Positions 6,738 through 15,305 are shown, numbered from the stretch's first letter. The stretch: DNA of 30,700 nucleotides from an uncultured Muribaculaceae bacterium (GCA_910586455.1 CAJUHX010000020.1:1-30700); one strand, 5' to 3'. The notes: generated by a model not told the origin, from the letters alone. Made by a program: numbers and translations.

Positions 6738-7740
6738 GCTCGTCGCCCTGCTTGTCGCGGCTGACGATGGTTCCGTCCGGAGCTATGAGCATTATGCACG
6801 GAATGCCTGTAATGCCGTAAATGTCGGTAGGAATCTGCTGTGCATCGAGAATGGTATCCCATGTAAGGCCTTCCTCTGCTATAGCTTCCTTGGTATCCTC
6901 GGGATCATCCCATACGGCGACCCCCACCACATCGAGGCCCTTGTCTTTGTACTGCCGGTAAATTTCTTTCAGCACAGGCAGCTGACGGCGGCATGGACCG
7001 CACCAGCTGGCCCAGAAATCAACCAGCACATATTTGCCTTTGCCCACATAGTCGCTCAGACGCTTTGTCTTACCTTGATAAGTCACGGCAAAGTCGCGGT
7101 ATTTATTGCCGGGCTGAGTTGCCAGACGGTTGGTTACCGCCTGAGCAGCTTTAGCCACACGCTTATATGAACCGAGGCGGGGATTGTCGCTTACAGTCTT
7201 GAGCAGTTGCTCCGGTTCCATGAACTGCTGGGCCTCAAAGAAGCAGAAATAGCCCAGAGGATTGTCGATATTCTCGTTCATGGCATTAATCATAATCTGC
7301 CCGAATCGGTCGTAGATGGCCTGCTGCTGCGCCTCGGACTGAGCCGACCTGAATTCCTTAACAAGTTCGGCCTGTGTCTGCTGCAGTTCGTTGAAGCGGT
7401 CGTTGAGCATCGAGCCGGCCACGCTGCCATCCTGCGGGCGAAAAACCATCGAGCCGCCTTCAAGCACAAACTGCGCGCGCGGACGACGTTCGCCTTTCAC
7501 CATCAGTCCGGCGGGCACAAGCTCGTCTATCACACCGGTGAACTCCACTTTCTCTCCGCTGATTACAGCCGAGTCGAGGTGCTGTGCGGTGTCGTAGTTA
7601 ATCAGAAACAGTGTATCGCCCTGCTGGTCGGCCCCTACAGGTACTATTATTTTATATTTTTCGGTGGTGTCGGCCATAGCCACACCGCAGCCGAGCAGCA
7701 ATGCAGCCGTCACAGCAATAATTGAGTTGTATAGTTTCAT
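6700..7740 (-). CDS. Secreted TlpA-like thiol-disulfide oxidoreductase
   Basis: The 346-residue protein begins with a signal peptide; LLGC at 15-18 is a possible lipobox, while AMA at 21-23 is a possible type I cleavage site, so it is either a lipoprotein or periplasmic. Residues about 27-115 look like the DUF4369 domain that commonly precedes thioredoxin domains in Bacteroidota, followed by a helical linker rich in Gln and Glu. The thioredoxin domain (about 212-346) has the redox motif WCGPC at 246-250 in DFWASWCGPCRRQLP, and a cis-proline near GIPCIML (Pro314). Such proteins keep periplasmic thiols reduced or deliver electrons, and this class is abundant in Bacteroidales. A -7 box lies about 22 bases upstream of the ATG. 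Confidence 0.9.
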   Translation of the reverse strand: MKLYNSIIAVTAALLLGCGVAMADTTEKYKIIVPVGADQQGDTLFLINYDTAQHLDSAVISGEKVEFTGVIDELVPAGLMVKGERRPRAQFVLEGGSMVFRPQDGSVAGSMLNDRFNELQQTQAELVKEFRSAQSEAQQQAIYDRFGQIMINAMNENIDNPLGYFCFFEAQQFMEPEQLLKTVSDNPRLGSYKRVAKAAQAVTNRLATQPGNKYRDFAVTYQGKTKRLSDYVGKGKYVLVDFWASWCGPCRRQLPVLKEIYRQYKDKGLDVVGVAVWDDPEDTKEAIAEEGLTWDTILDAQQIPTDIYGITGIPCIMLIAPDGTIVSRDKQGDELKADVAAAMQKK

Positions 7741-7761
7741 TGTACAAAATATTTATTCTTA

Positions 7762-7769
7762 CAAATTTA
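7762..7769 (-). promoter_or_regulatory. Probable -7 promoter element for TlpA-like gene
   Basis: On the minus strand this reads TAAATTTG, a full match to the Bacteroidota -7 element, 22 bases before the ATG at 7740. No TTTG is found at the usual distance upstream, so only half of the promoter is supported. The surrounding intergenic stretch is strongly AT-rich. Confidence 0.5.
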
Positions 7770-7834
7770 ACAACAATATTTTGATTTTGGTCATTTTCAG
7801 TGAACCATTATGCCCATTTTTGCATTTTTTTTAT

Positions 7835-7842
7835 TAAGTTTG
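7835..7842 (+). promoter_or_regulatory. Probable -7 promoter element for acyl-CoA synthetase operon
   Basis: TAAGTTTG matches the TAnnTTTG consensus and lies 41 bases before the ATG at 7883. A TTTG exists at 7819-7822 but is too close (12 bases) to be the -33 partner, so the upstream half is unclear. Confidence 0.5.
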
Positions 7843-7882
7843 CATCGCAAATACACTCTCTCCATTCATACTCAACCCCAAT

Positions 7883-9541
7883 ATGACTAATCAGAACTCT
7901 GTCAACAAATACCTCGAAGCATCGATAGCCGGCAATTGGGAGCATCTGGCGCTCACTGATTTCCAGGGCGTTTCGTTCCAATACCGCGATGTCGCCCGCA
8001 AGGTGGCGAAACTTCATCTGCTCTATGAGCACGCCGGAATAAAACATGGCGATAAAATTGCCCTCTGCGGCAAGAATTCCTCACAGTGGGCAATCGCCCT
8101 GATAGCTACACTTACTTACGGTGCGGTGGCAGTGCCCATTCTGCACGATTTCAAACCCGACAACGTACAGCATCTGATCACACACTCCGAGGCCAAGTTG
8201 CTGTTTGTCGACAGCACTATATGGGAAAACCTCGACCCGGACTCAATGGCATCGCTTGAGGGCTCGCTTATGCTGAGCGACTTCTCGCTGCTGTTCTCGC
8301 GCTCCAAACCGCTTGCCGAGGCCCGCAAGACCCTGAACCAGCTGTTCGGCGACCGCTATCCCGAGCGCTTTACCCCGGCCGACGTCAAGTATTTCATACC
8401 TAAGCCCGACGACCTGATGCTGATCAACTACACCTCAGGCTCCACCGGATTCTCCAAGGGTGTTATGATTACTCAGCGTAACCTCTGGAGCAACCTTCAG
8501 TTCTGCATCGATCACCTGAAATTCCTCGGACCCGGCGACGGCATAGTATGTATGCTGCCATTGGCACACATGTACGGTCTGGTAGCCGATTTCCTGCACA
8601 CATTCATCAAAGGCTGCCACATATACTTCCTTACCCGCACTCCTTCGCCCAAGGTAATCATGGATGCTTTCGCCACAGTACAGCCTAAAATGATTATCAC
8701 CGTGCCGCTGATTATCGAAAAGATTATCAAAACCAAGGTGTTCCCGCTGCTCGACAAGCCGCTGATGAAGCTGCTGATGCACGTACCTTTTGTCGACGAC
8801 CACCTGCTGGGCAAAATCAAGGAAAAACTCGAACAGACTTTCGGCGGCCGGTTGCAGCAGATGGTAATCGGAGGCGCCGGACTCAGCTCCGATGTTGAAA
8901 CCTTTCTGCGCCGCATCCGCTTTCCGTTCACCGTGGGCTACGGCATGACCGAATGCGCTCCGCTTATTGCCTACGCCCCCTGGGACGAACAGCGTCCCGG
9001 CTCGTGCGGACGCGTGGTCGACCGCATGGAGTGCCGTGTCGACTCGGCCGACCCTTCAGTAACTCCCGGCGTGCTGTGGGTACGCGGCGACAATGTGATG
9101 GCCGGATATTTCCGTAACCCCGAGGCTACAAAAGCCGTAATGGCCGACGACGGCTGGATGAATACCGGCGATATCTGCTCAATCGACTCCGACGGATTCA
9201 TATACATAAGAGGCCGCGACAAGACCATGATTCTCGGTCCCTCGGGACAAAACATCTATCCCGAGGAAATAGAACAGAAACTCAACAATCTGCCATACGT
9301 GGCCGAGTCGCTTGTAATCGACGAGGACGGCAAGCTGGTGGCACTGATTTATCCCGACTTCGACCTGGCCCACAGCCAGCATATTACCAACGAACAGATT
9401 GAAGACCTGATGGCTCAGAACATCAAGCAGCTCAATTCCGAACTGCCCTCATACAGCCAAATTGCACGCAAACGCATATTCCACGAGGAGTTCGAAAAAA
9501 CTCCCAAGCGGTCAATCAAACGCTACCTCTACCAGCATTAG
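7883..9541 (+). CDS. AMP-binding long-chain acyl-CoA synthetase family
   Basis: The 552-residue enzyme belongs to the adenylate-forming (ANL) superfamily. It shows the phosphate-binding A3 loop YTSGSTGFSKG (183-193), the A5 motif VGYGMTECAP (351-360), the A7 motif GWMNTGD (424-430), the hinge region YIRGRDKTMI (441-450) followed by SGQNIYPEEIE, and a C-terminal Lys in KTPKRSIKRYLY expected to be the A10 catalytic lysine. The closest class is long-chain fatty acid-CoA ligase: it activates a fatty acid with ATP and transfers it to CoA, in the cytoplasm or at the membrane face. Exact acid specificity cannot be told. bioB follows after 29 bases, so the two are likely co-transcribed, placing fatty acid activation next to biotin synthesis. 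Confidence 0.92.
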   Translation: MTNQNSVNKYLEASIAGNWEHLALTDFQGVSFQYRDVARKVAKLHLLYEHAGIKHGDKIALCGKNSSQWAIALIATLTYGAVAVPILHDFKPDNVQHLITHSEAKLLFVDSTIWENLDPDSMASLEGSLMLSDFSLLFSRSKPLAEARKTLNQLFGDRYPERFTPADVKYFIPKPDDLMLINYTSGSTGFSKGVMITQRNLWSNLQFCIDHLKFLGPGDGIVCMLPLAHMYGLVADFLHTFIKGCHIYFLTRTPSPKVIMDAFATVQPKMIITVPLIIEKIIKTKVFPLLDKPLMKLLMHVPFVDDHLLGKIKEKLEQTFGGRLQQMVIGGAGLSSDVETFLRRIRFPFTVGYGMTECAPLIAYAPWDEQRPGSCGRVVDRMECRVDSADPSVTPGVLWVRGDNVMAGYFRNPEATKAVMADDGWMNTGDICSIDSDGFIYIRGRDKTMILGPSGQNIYPEEIEQKLNNLPYVAESLVIDEDGKLVALIYPDFDLAHSQHITNEQIEDLMAQNIKQLNSELPSYSQIARKRIFHEEFEKTPKRSIKRYLYQH

Positions 9542-9570
9542 GCCATCAACATACGACCAATAATAAGCCA

Positions 9571-10530
9571 ATGTACAATATACAGACCCTAAAAGAAAAA
9601 GTACTCGCAGGACAACTGCTGACCGACGACGAGGCATACGCCCTGCCGTCGTTCAGCAGCAGCGAACTACGCGAGGCCGCCGCCGAGATCACAGCCGCCA
9701 TGTGCCCGGCCGAGTTCGAACCCTGCTCAATCATAAACGCACGCTCGGGCCGTTGCCCCGAAAACTGCAAATGGTGCGCCCAGTCGGCCCATCATGCCGC
9801 AAAATGCGAAATATACGACCTTGTGGACCACAAGGAATGTGTCGAGGCCGCCCGCTACAACCACGAGCGCGGAGTAAAACGATTCTCGCTGGTTGCCAGC
9901 GGCAAAAAGGTGAGCGGTGAAACTCTCAGGCGTATGTGTGCCATGCTCGACGATATACGCCGCGATGTAGGTATCGAGGTCTGTGCGTCAATGGGTCTGC
10001 TGGGCCACGACGAGCTGCAGCAGCTGAAAGACGCAGGTGTAAAACGCTATCACTGCAACCTCGAAACCGCGCCCTCGCACTTTGCCACCCTCTGCACCAC
10101 CCATACCATCGACGACAAGCTGGCCACAATCCGCGCCGCCCACAGTCTGGGCATGGAAGTATGCTCCGGCGGCATCATCGGCATGGGCGAAACCATGCGC
10201 CAGCGTGTGGAATTCGCCCTCACACTGCGCAAGGCTCAGCCGGTGTCGATACCGATAAACGTGCTGTCGCCAATCCCCGGCACTCCGCTGGGCGACACTC
10301 CGCTGATAAGCGAGGACGAGATTCTCGACTCCGTGGCCATAATCCGCCTCATACACCCCACGGTGCAGATTCGCTTTGCCGGAGGCAGGGCGCGCATGTC
10401 GAAGGAAGCACAGCTGCAGGCCATGCGCATTGCCGTGAACAGCGGCATAGTAGGCGACCTGCTCACCACCATCGGCTCCACCATAGCCGAGGATAAAGAG
10501 CTGGCCAGGGAGGCCGGCTACAAATTCTGA
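9571..10530 (+). CDS. bioB: Biotin synthase
   Basis: BioB is the radical-SAM enzyme that inserts sulfur into dethiobiotin, the last step of biotin synthesis. The 319-residue protein has the 4Fe-4S motif CPENCKWC at 62-69 (Cys62, Cys66, Cys69) within SGRCPENCKWCAQS, and the usual biotin synthase landmarks ERGVKRFSLVASG, YHCNLET, MEVCSGGIIGMGE, PINVLSPIPGTPL and RFAGGRARM; the last holds the arginine that ligates the 2Fe-2S cluster. Cysteines in IEVCASMG, YHCNLE and MEVCSGG fit the 2Fe-2S ligands. No other bio gene is present in the window, so the rest of the pathway must be elsewhere or dethiobiotin supplied otherwise. Its TGA overlaps the ATG of the next gene by one base (TGATG), implying translational coupling. 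Confidence 0.96.
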   Translation: MYNIQTLKEKVLAGQLLTDDEAYALPSFSSSELREAAAEITAAMCPAEFEPCSIINARSGRCPENCKWCAQSAHHAAKCEIYDLVDHKECVEAARYNHERGVKRFSLVASGKKVSGETLRRMCAMLDDIRRDVGIEVCASMGLLGHDELQQLKDAGVKRYHCNLETAPSHFATLCTTHTIDDKLATIRAAHSLGMEVCSGGIIGMGETMRQRVEFALTLRKAQPVSIPINVLSPIPGTPLGDTPLISEDEILDSVAIIRLIHPTVQIRFAGGRARMSKEAQLQAMRIAVNSGIVGDLLTTIGSTIAEDKELAREAGYKF

Positions 10531-11291
10531 TGGAGCTCACCGCCGCACTGCGCAAGGACGTGGCCCGGCTCGCAAAGACCAAATACCGCCGCGAACTGGG
10601 CCTGTTCGTGGCAGAAGGCACCAAATGCGTTCTCGACACCCTGCCCCATTTCCGCTGCCGCTATCTGTTTGCCACCGAGGCGTGGCTCGACGGACACGCT
10701 GCCGCGCTGCCCGCATCAGCAGAAGCCATACGCGTAAAGCAGTCCGATATTGAGCGTATGTCGTCCATGACATCGCCGCAACCGGTTATGGCCGTATACG
10801 AGATTCCTGATGATTCGCCGCTACAGCCCGGGGCCTGCGAAAACGAACTGATTGTGGCGCTCGACCGCGTGCAAGACCCCGGCAATCTGGGCACCATACT
10901 GAGGCTGTGCGATTGGTTCGGCGTGCGCCATGTACTGGCCGCGCACGATACCGCCGATGTCTACTCGCCCAAGGTGGTGCAAGCCACCATGGGTGCGATA
11001 TCGCGTGTACAGGTACACTATTGCGAACTGGCCGCCGAACTTGCCCGCCTGAGCGCCACAATGCCTGTGTACGGCACCTTTCTCGACGGCGACAACCTCT
11101 ACCGCTGCGACTTGCAGCGCAGCCACGGCGTGATTGTGATGGGCAACGAGGGCCGCGGCATCTCCCCGGAGGTCGAGGCCACTGTCAGCCACAGGCTGCT
11201 GATACCGTCGTATCCGCCCGACGAGCCAACGTCAGAGTCACTCAACGTGGCCATGGCCACTGCAATAATGCTGGCCGAGTTCCGCCGCTAA
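10530..11291 (+). CDS. SpoU/TrmH-family RNA 2'-O-methyltransferase
   Basis: The 253-residue protein carries the three SPOUT motifs: DPGNLGTILR (116-125), GNEGRGIS (205-212) and SESLNVAMATAI (235-246), which form the knotted SAM site. The N-terminal 90 residues, starting KTKYRRELGLFVAEGTK, correspond to the substrate-binding L30e-like domain of the rRNA type (RlmB or the TsnR-like group) rather than to TrmH itself. It presumably methylates a ribose in rRNA or tRNA; the site is unknown. It starts at the last base of bioB (TGATG), so it is translated in step with biotin synthase, a coupling with no clear functional reason. Its TAA overlaps the TAG of the opposing M23-like gene by four bases. Confidence 0.92.
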   Translation: MELTAALRKDVARLAKTKYRRELGLFVAEGTKCVLDTLPHFRCRYLFATEAWLDGHAAALPASAEAIRVKQSDIERMSSMTSPQPVMAVYEIPDDSPLQPGACENELIVALDRVQDPGNLGTILRLCDWFGVRHVLAAHDTADVYSPKVVQATMGAISRVQVHYCELAAELARLSATMPVYGTFLDGDNLYRCDLQRSHGVIVMGNEGRGISPEVEATVSHRLLIPSYPPDEPTSESLNVAMATAIMLAEFRR

Positions 11292-12106
11292 AATCTTATA
11301 AGGCGGTCGGGAGCTACCGCAACACAGTCGTGCCATATTTCGAAAAGCAGTGCCTGCCCGGGTACTACACTGCCGATAGCCTCGCCCGCTTCCACGCGGG
11401 CGTCTTTTTTTACATACACATTCTCCAGTCCGGAGTACTGCGATATGAAGTTGTTGCCGTGCTGCAACGTCAATACATAGCCCTGCGGGTCGCGGCCCAC
11501 CGAAATCACCGTGCCCTGATACACCGCCATAACCGGAGCAGCCTCGGCTACAGACAGCGTGGCCACACGCGAATCGGGCTCGCTGTCCATACAGCATTCG
11601 GCCAGAGGACTGTAGAAAGCCATGCCCTCTGCTGCAATAGGAGTCAGCACCGACAGGTTGAAACGCCCCGATGGGTCATATTCCTTTATGAACTCGCGCT
11701 CGGCCTCCGATGCCTCTATCAGTGTGTCGCCATCGGAAATCACCGTACTGACATAACTGTCGGTAGGCCGGCCGCTTATGGCCGACATAAGGTTCGACGA
11801 ATAGCTGTCGAGCATCCGCAGCCGGTTCTGCAACGAATCTGCGCGTATGCCCAGCTCCACTATCTGGCGGCGCATCTCGGCCTCAGTTTCGCCGGGCAGC
11901 ATGGCTCCTACGGGTGTGAAGCGCACCACGGCCCATATCAGAGCCACAAAGGCGGCAAATGTAACAACCGACCACACTATCACCTGCAGGCGCGAGAATT
12001 TGAACGACCACAGACGGTTAAAACTGTTTTCATTAAAAAATTCAAGCCGAAAGCGCTGAGGTGTACCCCAGTGCCTCCGGCGTGGTATGTCGATGAGTTT
12101 TTTCAT
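11288..12106 (-). CDS. M23-like (LytM) membrane protein lacking catalytic residues
   Basis: The 272-residue protein has a cytoplasmic N-terminus of 40 residues with the family phrase RLEFFNENSFNRLWS, one membrane span (about 41-62), a coiled region (about 73-105) and a C-terminal LytM/M23 fold (about 150-272). This layout is that of the Bacteroidota membrane-anchored M23 peptidases. The zinc ligands of a working enzyme are missing: the HxxxD region reads SRVATLSVAEAAPVMAV (179-195), and the final HLHFE reads ALLFEIW (252-258). Only His216 (LQHGN) remains. It is therefore probably a non-catalytic cell-wall factor, perhaps a regulator of amidases as EnvC is. It ends the leftward gene set, 75 bases after the DUF4293 gene, and may have its own -7 box. 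Confidence 0.85.
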   Translation of the reverse strand: MKKLIDIPRRRHWGTPQRFRLEFFNENSFNRLWSFKFSRLQVIVWSVVTFAAFVALIWAVVRFTPVGAMLPGETEAEMRRQIVELGIRADSLQNRLRMLDSYSSNLMSAISGRPTDSYVSTVISDGDTLIEASEAEREFIKEYDPSGRFNLSVLTPIAAEGMAFYSPLAECCMDSEPDSRVATLSVAEAAPVMAVYQGTVISVGRDPQGYVLTLQHGNNFISQYSGLENVYVKKDARVEAGEAIGSVVPGQALLFEIWHDCVAVAPDRLIRF

Positions 12107-12111
12107 TAGCG

Positions 12112-12119
12112 CAAATTTA
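12112..12119 (-). promoter_or_regulatory. Possible -7 promoter element directly before M23-like gene
   Basis: On the minus strand it reads TAAATTTG, a full match to the -7 consensus, but it ends only five bases before the ATG at 12106. No TTTG is found at the -33 position. If used, the transcript would start on or next to the start codon. Confidence 0.35.
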
Positions 12120-12181
12120 GCAAAAAATTTGCGACTATGCAGCCTGTTTCACAACAATCTTGCGTCCGGCATGGAGTAGAA

Positions 12182-12607
12182 TCAGCGCAGACGGTCCATG
12201 GAGCGCAGGAGCTTGTGGTCCTTGTTCATGCCACGGTAAGCGGCCAAGGCAAAAATAAGTGATGCACCAAGCAACAGAATGCCGCCGAACCAAAAGAATT
12301 CGGCTCCGGGCCACTGGTTATAAAGCACAAAGATGCTCGATACTATGCTGGCAGCAATCAGCACTATGCACAACAATGTGACTTTCATCTGCTGACGAAG
12401 GTTCTTGTACATGAAAATAGTAATGACCAGCAGCACGGCAATCAGTATGTTGACAATCAACAGTACCGGCGCCTCGGAAATAAAGTGTTTCACAGCTACA
12501 GTTTCAACTCCGACAGCGGCTTCGGTAGCTATCGGAGTCATACAGAACACTGCCACCAGTATGGCGGCGATGAGTAGCAGAAGTGTTTGGATTCTTTGGA
12601 TTACCAT
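12182..12607 (-). CDS. DUF4293 family membrane protein
   Basis: The 141-residue protein starts with MVIQRIQTLLLL, the characteristic beginning of the DUF4293 family that is almost confined to Bacteroidota. Four membrane segments are visible, near residues 7-26, 48-66, 76-95 and 104-124, and the short C-terminal tail (RGMNKDHKLLRSMDRLR) is basic, so both ends should be cytoplasmic. The function of the family is unknown. It lies 45 bases downstream of the large TPR gene and 75 bases upstream of the M23-like gene on the same strand. I see no promoter of the usual type in front of it, which suggests it is part of the longer leftward transcript. Confidence 0.88.
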   Translation of the reverse strand: MVIQRIQTLLLLIAAILVAVFCMTPIATEAAVGVETVAVKHFISEAPVLLIVNILIAVLLVITIFMYKNLRQQMKVTLLCIVLIAASIVSSIFVLYNQWPGAEFFWFGGILLLGASLIFALAAYRGMNKDHKLLRSMDRLR

Positions 12608-12652
12608 TTTTACAGTATTTTAATTGTTCGTTTTATTCGATTGTACGTGGGC

Positions 12653-14806
12653 TCAGAAACGACTGTACAGCAGTGCATCAATCATCAGGGGCATTTCGCC
12701 TGTGTCCACGCCCATTTTTTCAAGGGCCTGCGAGTCGGCGCGGATGTCGTCGACCACTTTCTTTACATCGCCTTTGGCCTGCTCAATGGCCAGGAGATAG
12801 TAGTTTATTGCGTCGGCTATGTTATGGTCGGCCCATTCGAGATGCCCCATATTCACATAGTCGTGCATGTCGGCGCCCGACAGGAGTATGCGCTTGTAGG
12901 TTGCACGTGCACCACTGAAGTCGCCGCTGAGCATCTGTGTCCAAGCCATCGGAGCCAGGTGTTCGCGGCGGTCTTCGTGCAGGAAGTCGATTTTGAAAAA
13001 GCGGTTAAGAGCCTCGCGGTAATCGTCGGCGGCCAGATATGCGTAACCTGCCTGCAGGGCTACCGAAGCATCGTCGGGCAGTAGCCGCTCAAGCTCGCTG
13101 AAGGTGGCGATTGCGCCTGCGGTATCTCCAAGTTTGCGCTGCATGCCGGCCATACGGCGCAGCGACCACACGTCTTTGGCATCCATGGTGCTTGCGTGCG
13201 AATAGTGGTCGAAGGCTTCGGCCCACATGCCGCGTCGCTCGCAGCAGTAGCCGCACTTCTGGTACACATCGGCGCGCGGGCCGTCGATGGCGGTGAGTTT
13301 CTCGAATATATACAGGGCGTCGCTCCATGCGCCTATTTTGAAGTATACCTCGGCCATGGCGCGCAGCACCTCGGGGTCGGTAAAGTCGCTGGCCAGGGCA
13401 TCGACGCGTATAAGGTTGAAGGTGCCGTCGAATGGATTGAAGAATTCGCCTTTGCGCCGGAAGAGCTTAAAGAAGCGGTAGAGGTCGAGCACATACGAGT
13501 TTATCAGGCTCAGACGGTTAGCCGTACCGGTGGTGTCGGTGCTGTGTTCCATGGCTTCACGTACCTGGTCGACCTGCCGGCCGAGCTGGCCGAACACAGC
13601 GTCGCGCTGGCTCTGTGGCATCATGCCCAGCGACAGCATCATGGAGTATTTGTCGGAGTCGCACATATACGGCGCACGGCCCATGAGCTCCACCACGGGG
13701 CTGTCGGCCAGATCGGCAAACTCGCTGCGGCGGGTGGTAAAGGGCATGAACCAGTTGCTTATCTCGTTGAAAAAGGGAAACTGCTTAAGCTGCGAGAATG
13801 TAGCCATGTACACATCGCCGCCCGACTCCTGGATTTCGCTGAAACGGCGAATCTTGTCGCTCAGGCCCGACTGGTCGAGCAGTGCTTCCCACTCGGGATT
13901 TTCGGCTATGTCCTCGGGATTCATGCCCGAATTGCGGAAGCGGTCGGCCAGGTCGCGACCTCGTTTCATCAGGTCGGGAAGCACTTCGTCGGTAAGCTGG
14001 CGTGTAAGGCGCTCTGTGTCGCGAGTGCGGGCCAGTTCGCCAAAGGCCGCTGTAAGGTCACGCGACCATTGCGTATTGTCGCGCAGCATGTCGAGGCGTG
14101 TCAAAGTGCCATCGTCGAGGCGTCGGTTGCGGTAGCGGAACAGCCCTATGAGCAATCCTACCAGGGCGCGTACGCTTACCTGCGGGTCGGTGTTCTGGTA
14201 TGCGTCGACCAGCAATGCCAGCCGACGGCTGTCGTAAAATTCCAGCAGACCCATGGTCACAGCTCCTACAGCCAGGCATTTCACCTCCGACGGCACATCG
14301 GATACCAGCAAGAGGCGCACTGCTGCCTCATCGGCCACGGTCAGCGGAAACTGTACCCAGATAATGTCGAAGAGTCGCCGCTGCAGCCTCTCGCGCTCGC
14401 GCAATTCGTCGCGACTGCGGGCCGGAACTTCGTCGATGGCAATATACGACTCCACCTCGCGGGCCACACTGTCCTCGCCGCGCAGGTTAAGTGTACGCAG
14501 CACATTATAATATAGTGTGGGAGTTTCGGGGGTGAGCATGCGGCGTACCAGCAGGTCGAGGAACTGACGCAACTGCTGCACAATACCGCTGTAAACGGTC
14601 TGACGCGAAGGGTCGTCGCTGCCCTGCGACATATATCGCAGCATGTAGGCATAGGTCTGCTCGCACTGCTTTATCCTGTCGGTGATTTCGTATGCCATGG
14701 CCTGCTCGCTCAGCTGGCGCAGCGCCATAAAGGCATCGTACAGCATGCCACCGTTGAGCTGCTGCTTTATAGAGTTCGATATCTGTAATATTTCTTTCTT
14801 GTTCAT
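12653..14806 (-). CDS. Large TPR-repeat protein, unknown function
   Basis: The 717-residue protein has no signal peptide or membrane segment and is therefore probably cytoplasmic. It is helix-rich throughout. The last third, from about residue 500, contains recognisable tetratricopeptide repeats: AMAEVYFKIGAWSDALYIFE, YQKCGYCCERRGMWAEAFDH, LRRMAGMQRKLGDTAGAIAT, LQAGYAYLAADDYREALNR and NMGHLEWADHNIADAINYYL each show the small-large residue spacing of TPR helices. The N-terminal two thirds look like further alpha-helical repeats without a motif I can name. TPR proteins act as scaffolds for other proteins; the partner here is unknown. It sits 13 bases after the small membrane protein gene and 45 bases before the DUF4293 gene, in the same orientation, so it belongs to the leftward operon. 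Confidence 0.88.
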   Translation of the reverse strand: MNKKEILQISNSIKQQLNGGMLYDAFMALRQLSEQAMAYEITDRIKQCEQTYAYMLRYMSQGSDDPSRQTVYSGIVQQLRQFLDLLVRRMLTPETPTLYYNVLRTLNLRGEDSVAREVESYIAIDEVPARSRDELRERERLQRRLFDIIWVQFPLTVADEAAVRLLLVSDVPSEVKCLAVGAVTMGLLEFYDSRRLALLVDAYQNTDPQVSVRALVGLLIGLFRYRNRRLDDGTLTRLDMLRDNTQWSRDLTAAFGELARTRDTERLTRQLTDEVLPDLMKRGRDLADRFRNSGMNPEDIAENPEWEALLDQSGLSDKIRRFSEIQESGGDVYMATFSQLKQFPFFNEISNWFMPFTTRRSEFADLADSPVVELMGRAPYMCDSDKYSMMLSLGMMPQSQRDAVFGQLGRQVDQVREAMEHSTDTTGTANRLSLINSYVLDLYRFFKLFRRKGEFFNPFDGTFNLIRVDALASDFTDPEVLRAMAEVYFKIGAWSDALYIFEKLTAIDGPRADVYQKCGYCCERRGMWAEAFDHYSHASTMDAKDVWSLRRMAGMQRKLGDTAGAIATFSELERLLPDDASVALQAGYAYLAADDYREALNRFFKIDFLHEDRREHLAPMAWTQMLSGDFSGARATYKRILLSGADMHDYVNMGHLEWADHNIADAINYYLLAIEQAKGDVKKVVDDIRADSQALEKMGVDTGEMPLMIDALLYSRF

Positions 14807-14819
14807 AATGTTGTGAAGG

Positions 14820-15305
14820 CTACAAACTTTGTGCCAAAATTCGGGCTACCTGCTGCCATTGAGCGGTGTCGAACGCATATTCGGGCAGCCGCAGACCGGG
14901 CCGTTTTCTGTCGGCCCACTCCAATATAACACTTTTACCGGCATCATGGAATGCCCTGAAGGCATTCCAGCCGTATTTTTCGCTTTCAATCGGGTGGTAT
15001 TCCTCGCCGGTAATATATTCGATGCTGACACCGTCAACCGAAATCCCTACCCTGTGCGGTGTCACAGCCATGCGCGCATAGGGGCTGCAGCCTTCAACGA
15101 CCCACACAGGCCCTATGGCCATTGGAAATATTATGAACAATTCTATCAGCAGCACATACAGAAAGCGGCCATCATGGCAGGCCGCTGTGGCAGTTGCCAC
15201 TGCCACAGCGGCAATCAGCCACAGCCACGCACGCAGTATGTGCCAGGTGCGTCGGCGGATATATCTGCCCGCGGGTTCGCTGATTATCTCTGAAAGGCAA
15301 GTCAT
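14820..15305 (-). CDS. Small two-span membrane protein, YcxB-like
   Basis: The 161-residue product begins with a basic stretch and then has two membrane segments, about residues 23-43 and 48-70, joined by a very short loop, followed by a soluble domain of about 90 residues. That layout, with strands such as GISVDGVSIEYI and a late tryptophan-containing helix, resembles the YcxB-like C-terminal domain proteins, but I am not certain of the family. The chosen start is the ATG at 15305-15303, which overlaps the TGA of the LptG-type gene by one base (TGATG). The frame stays open to 15371 inside that gene, but the overlapping start is far more likely. The coupling suggests a role at the envelope together with the permease. 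Confidence 0.75.
   Translation of the reverse strand: MTCLSEIISEPAGRYIRRRTWHILRAWLWLIAAVAVATATAACHDGRFLYVLLIELFIIFPMAIGPVWVVEGCSPYARMAVTPHRVGISVDGVSIEYITGEEYHPIESEKYGWNAFRAFHDAGKSVILEWADRKRPGLRLPEYAFDTAQWQQVARILAQSL

Noticed and set aside
10907..12109. 400-codon open frame on the plus strand
   Set aside because: It overlaps the methyltransferase in another frame and then runs antisense to the M23-like gene. Its composition (many Arg, His, Gly, Cys) is typical of a shadow frame.
13196..14515. 439-codon open frame on the plus strand
   Set aside because: Antisense to the TPR gene, with no recognisable features, and no promoter or start context.
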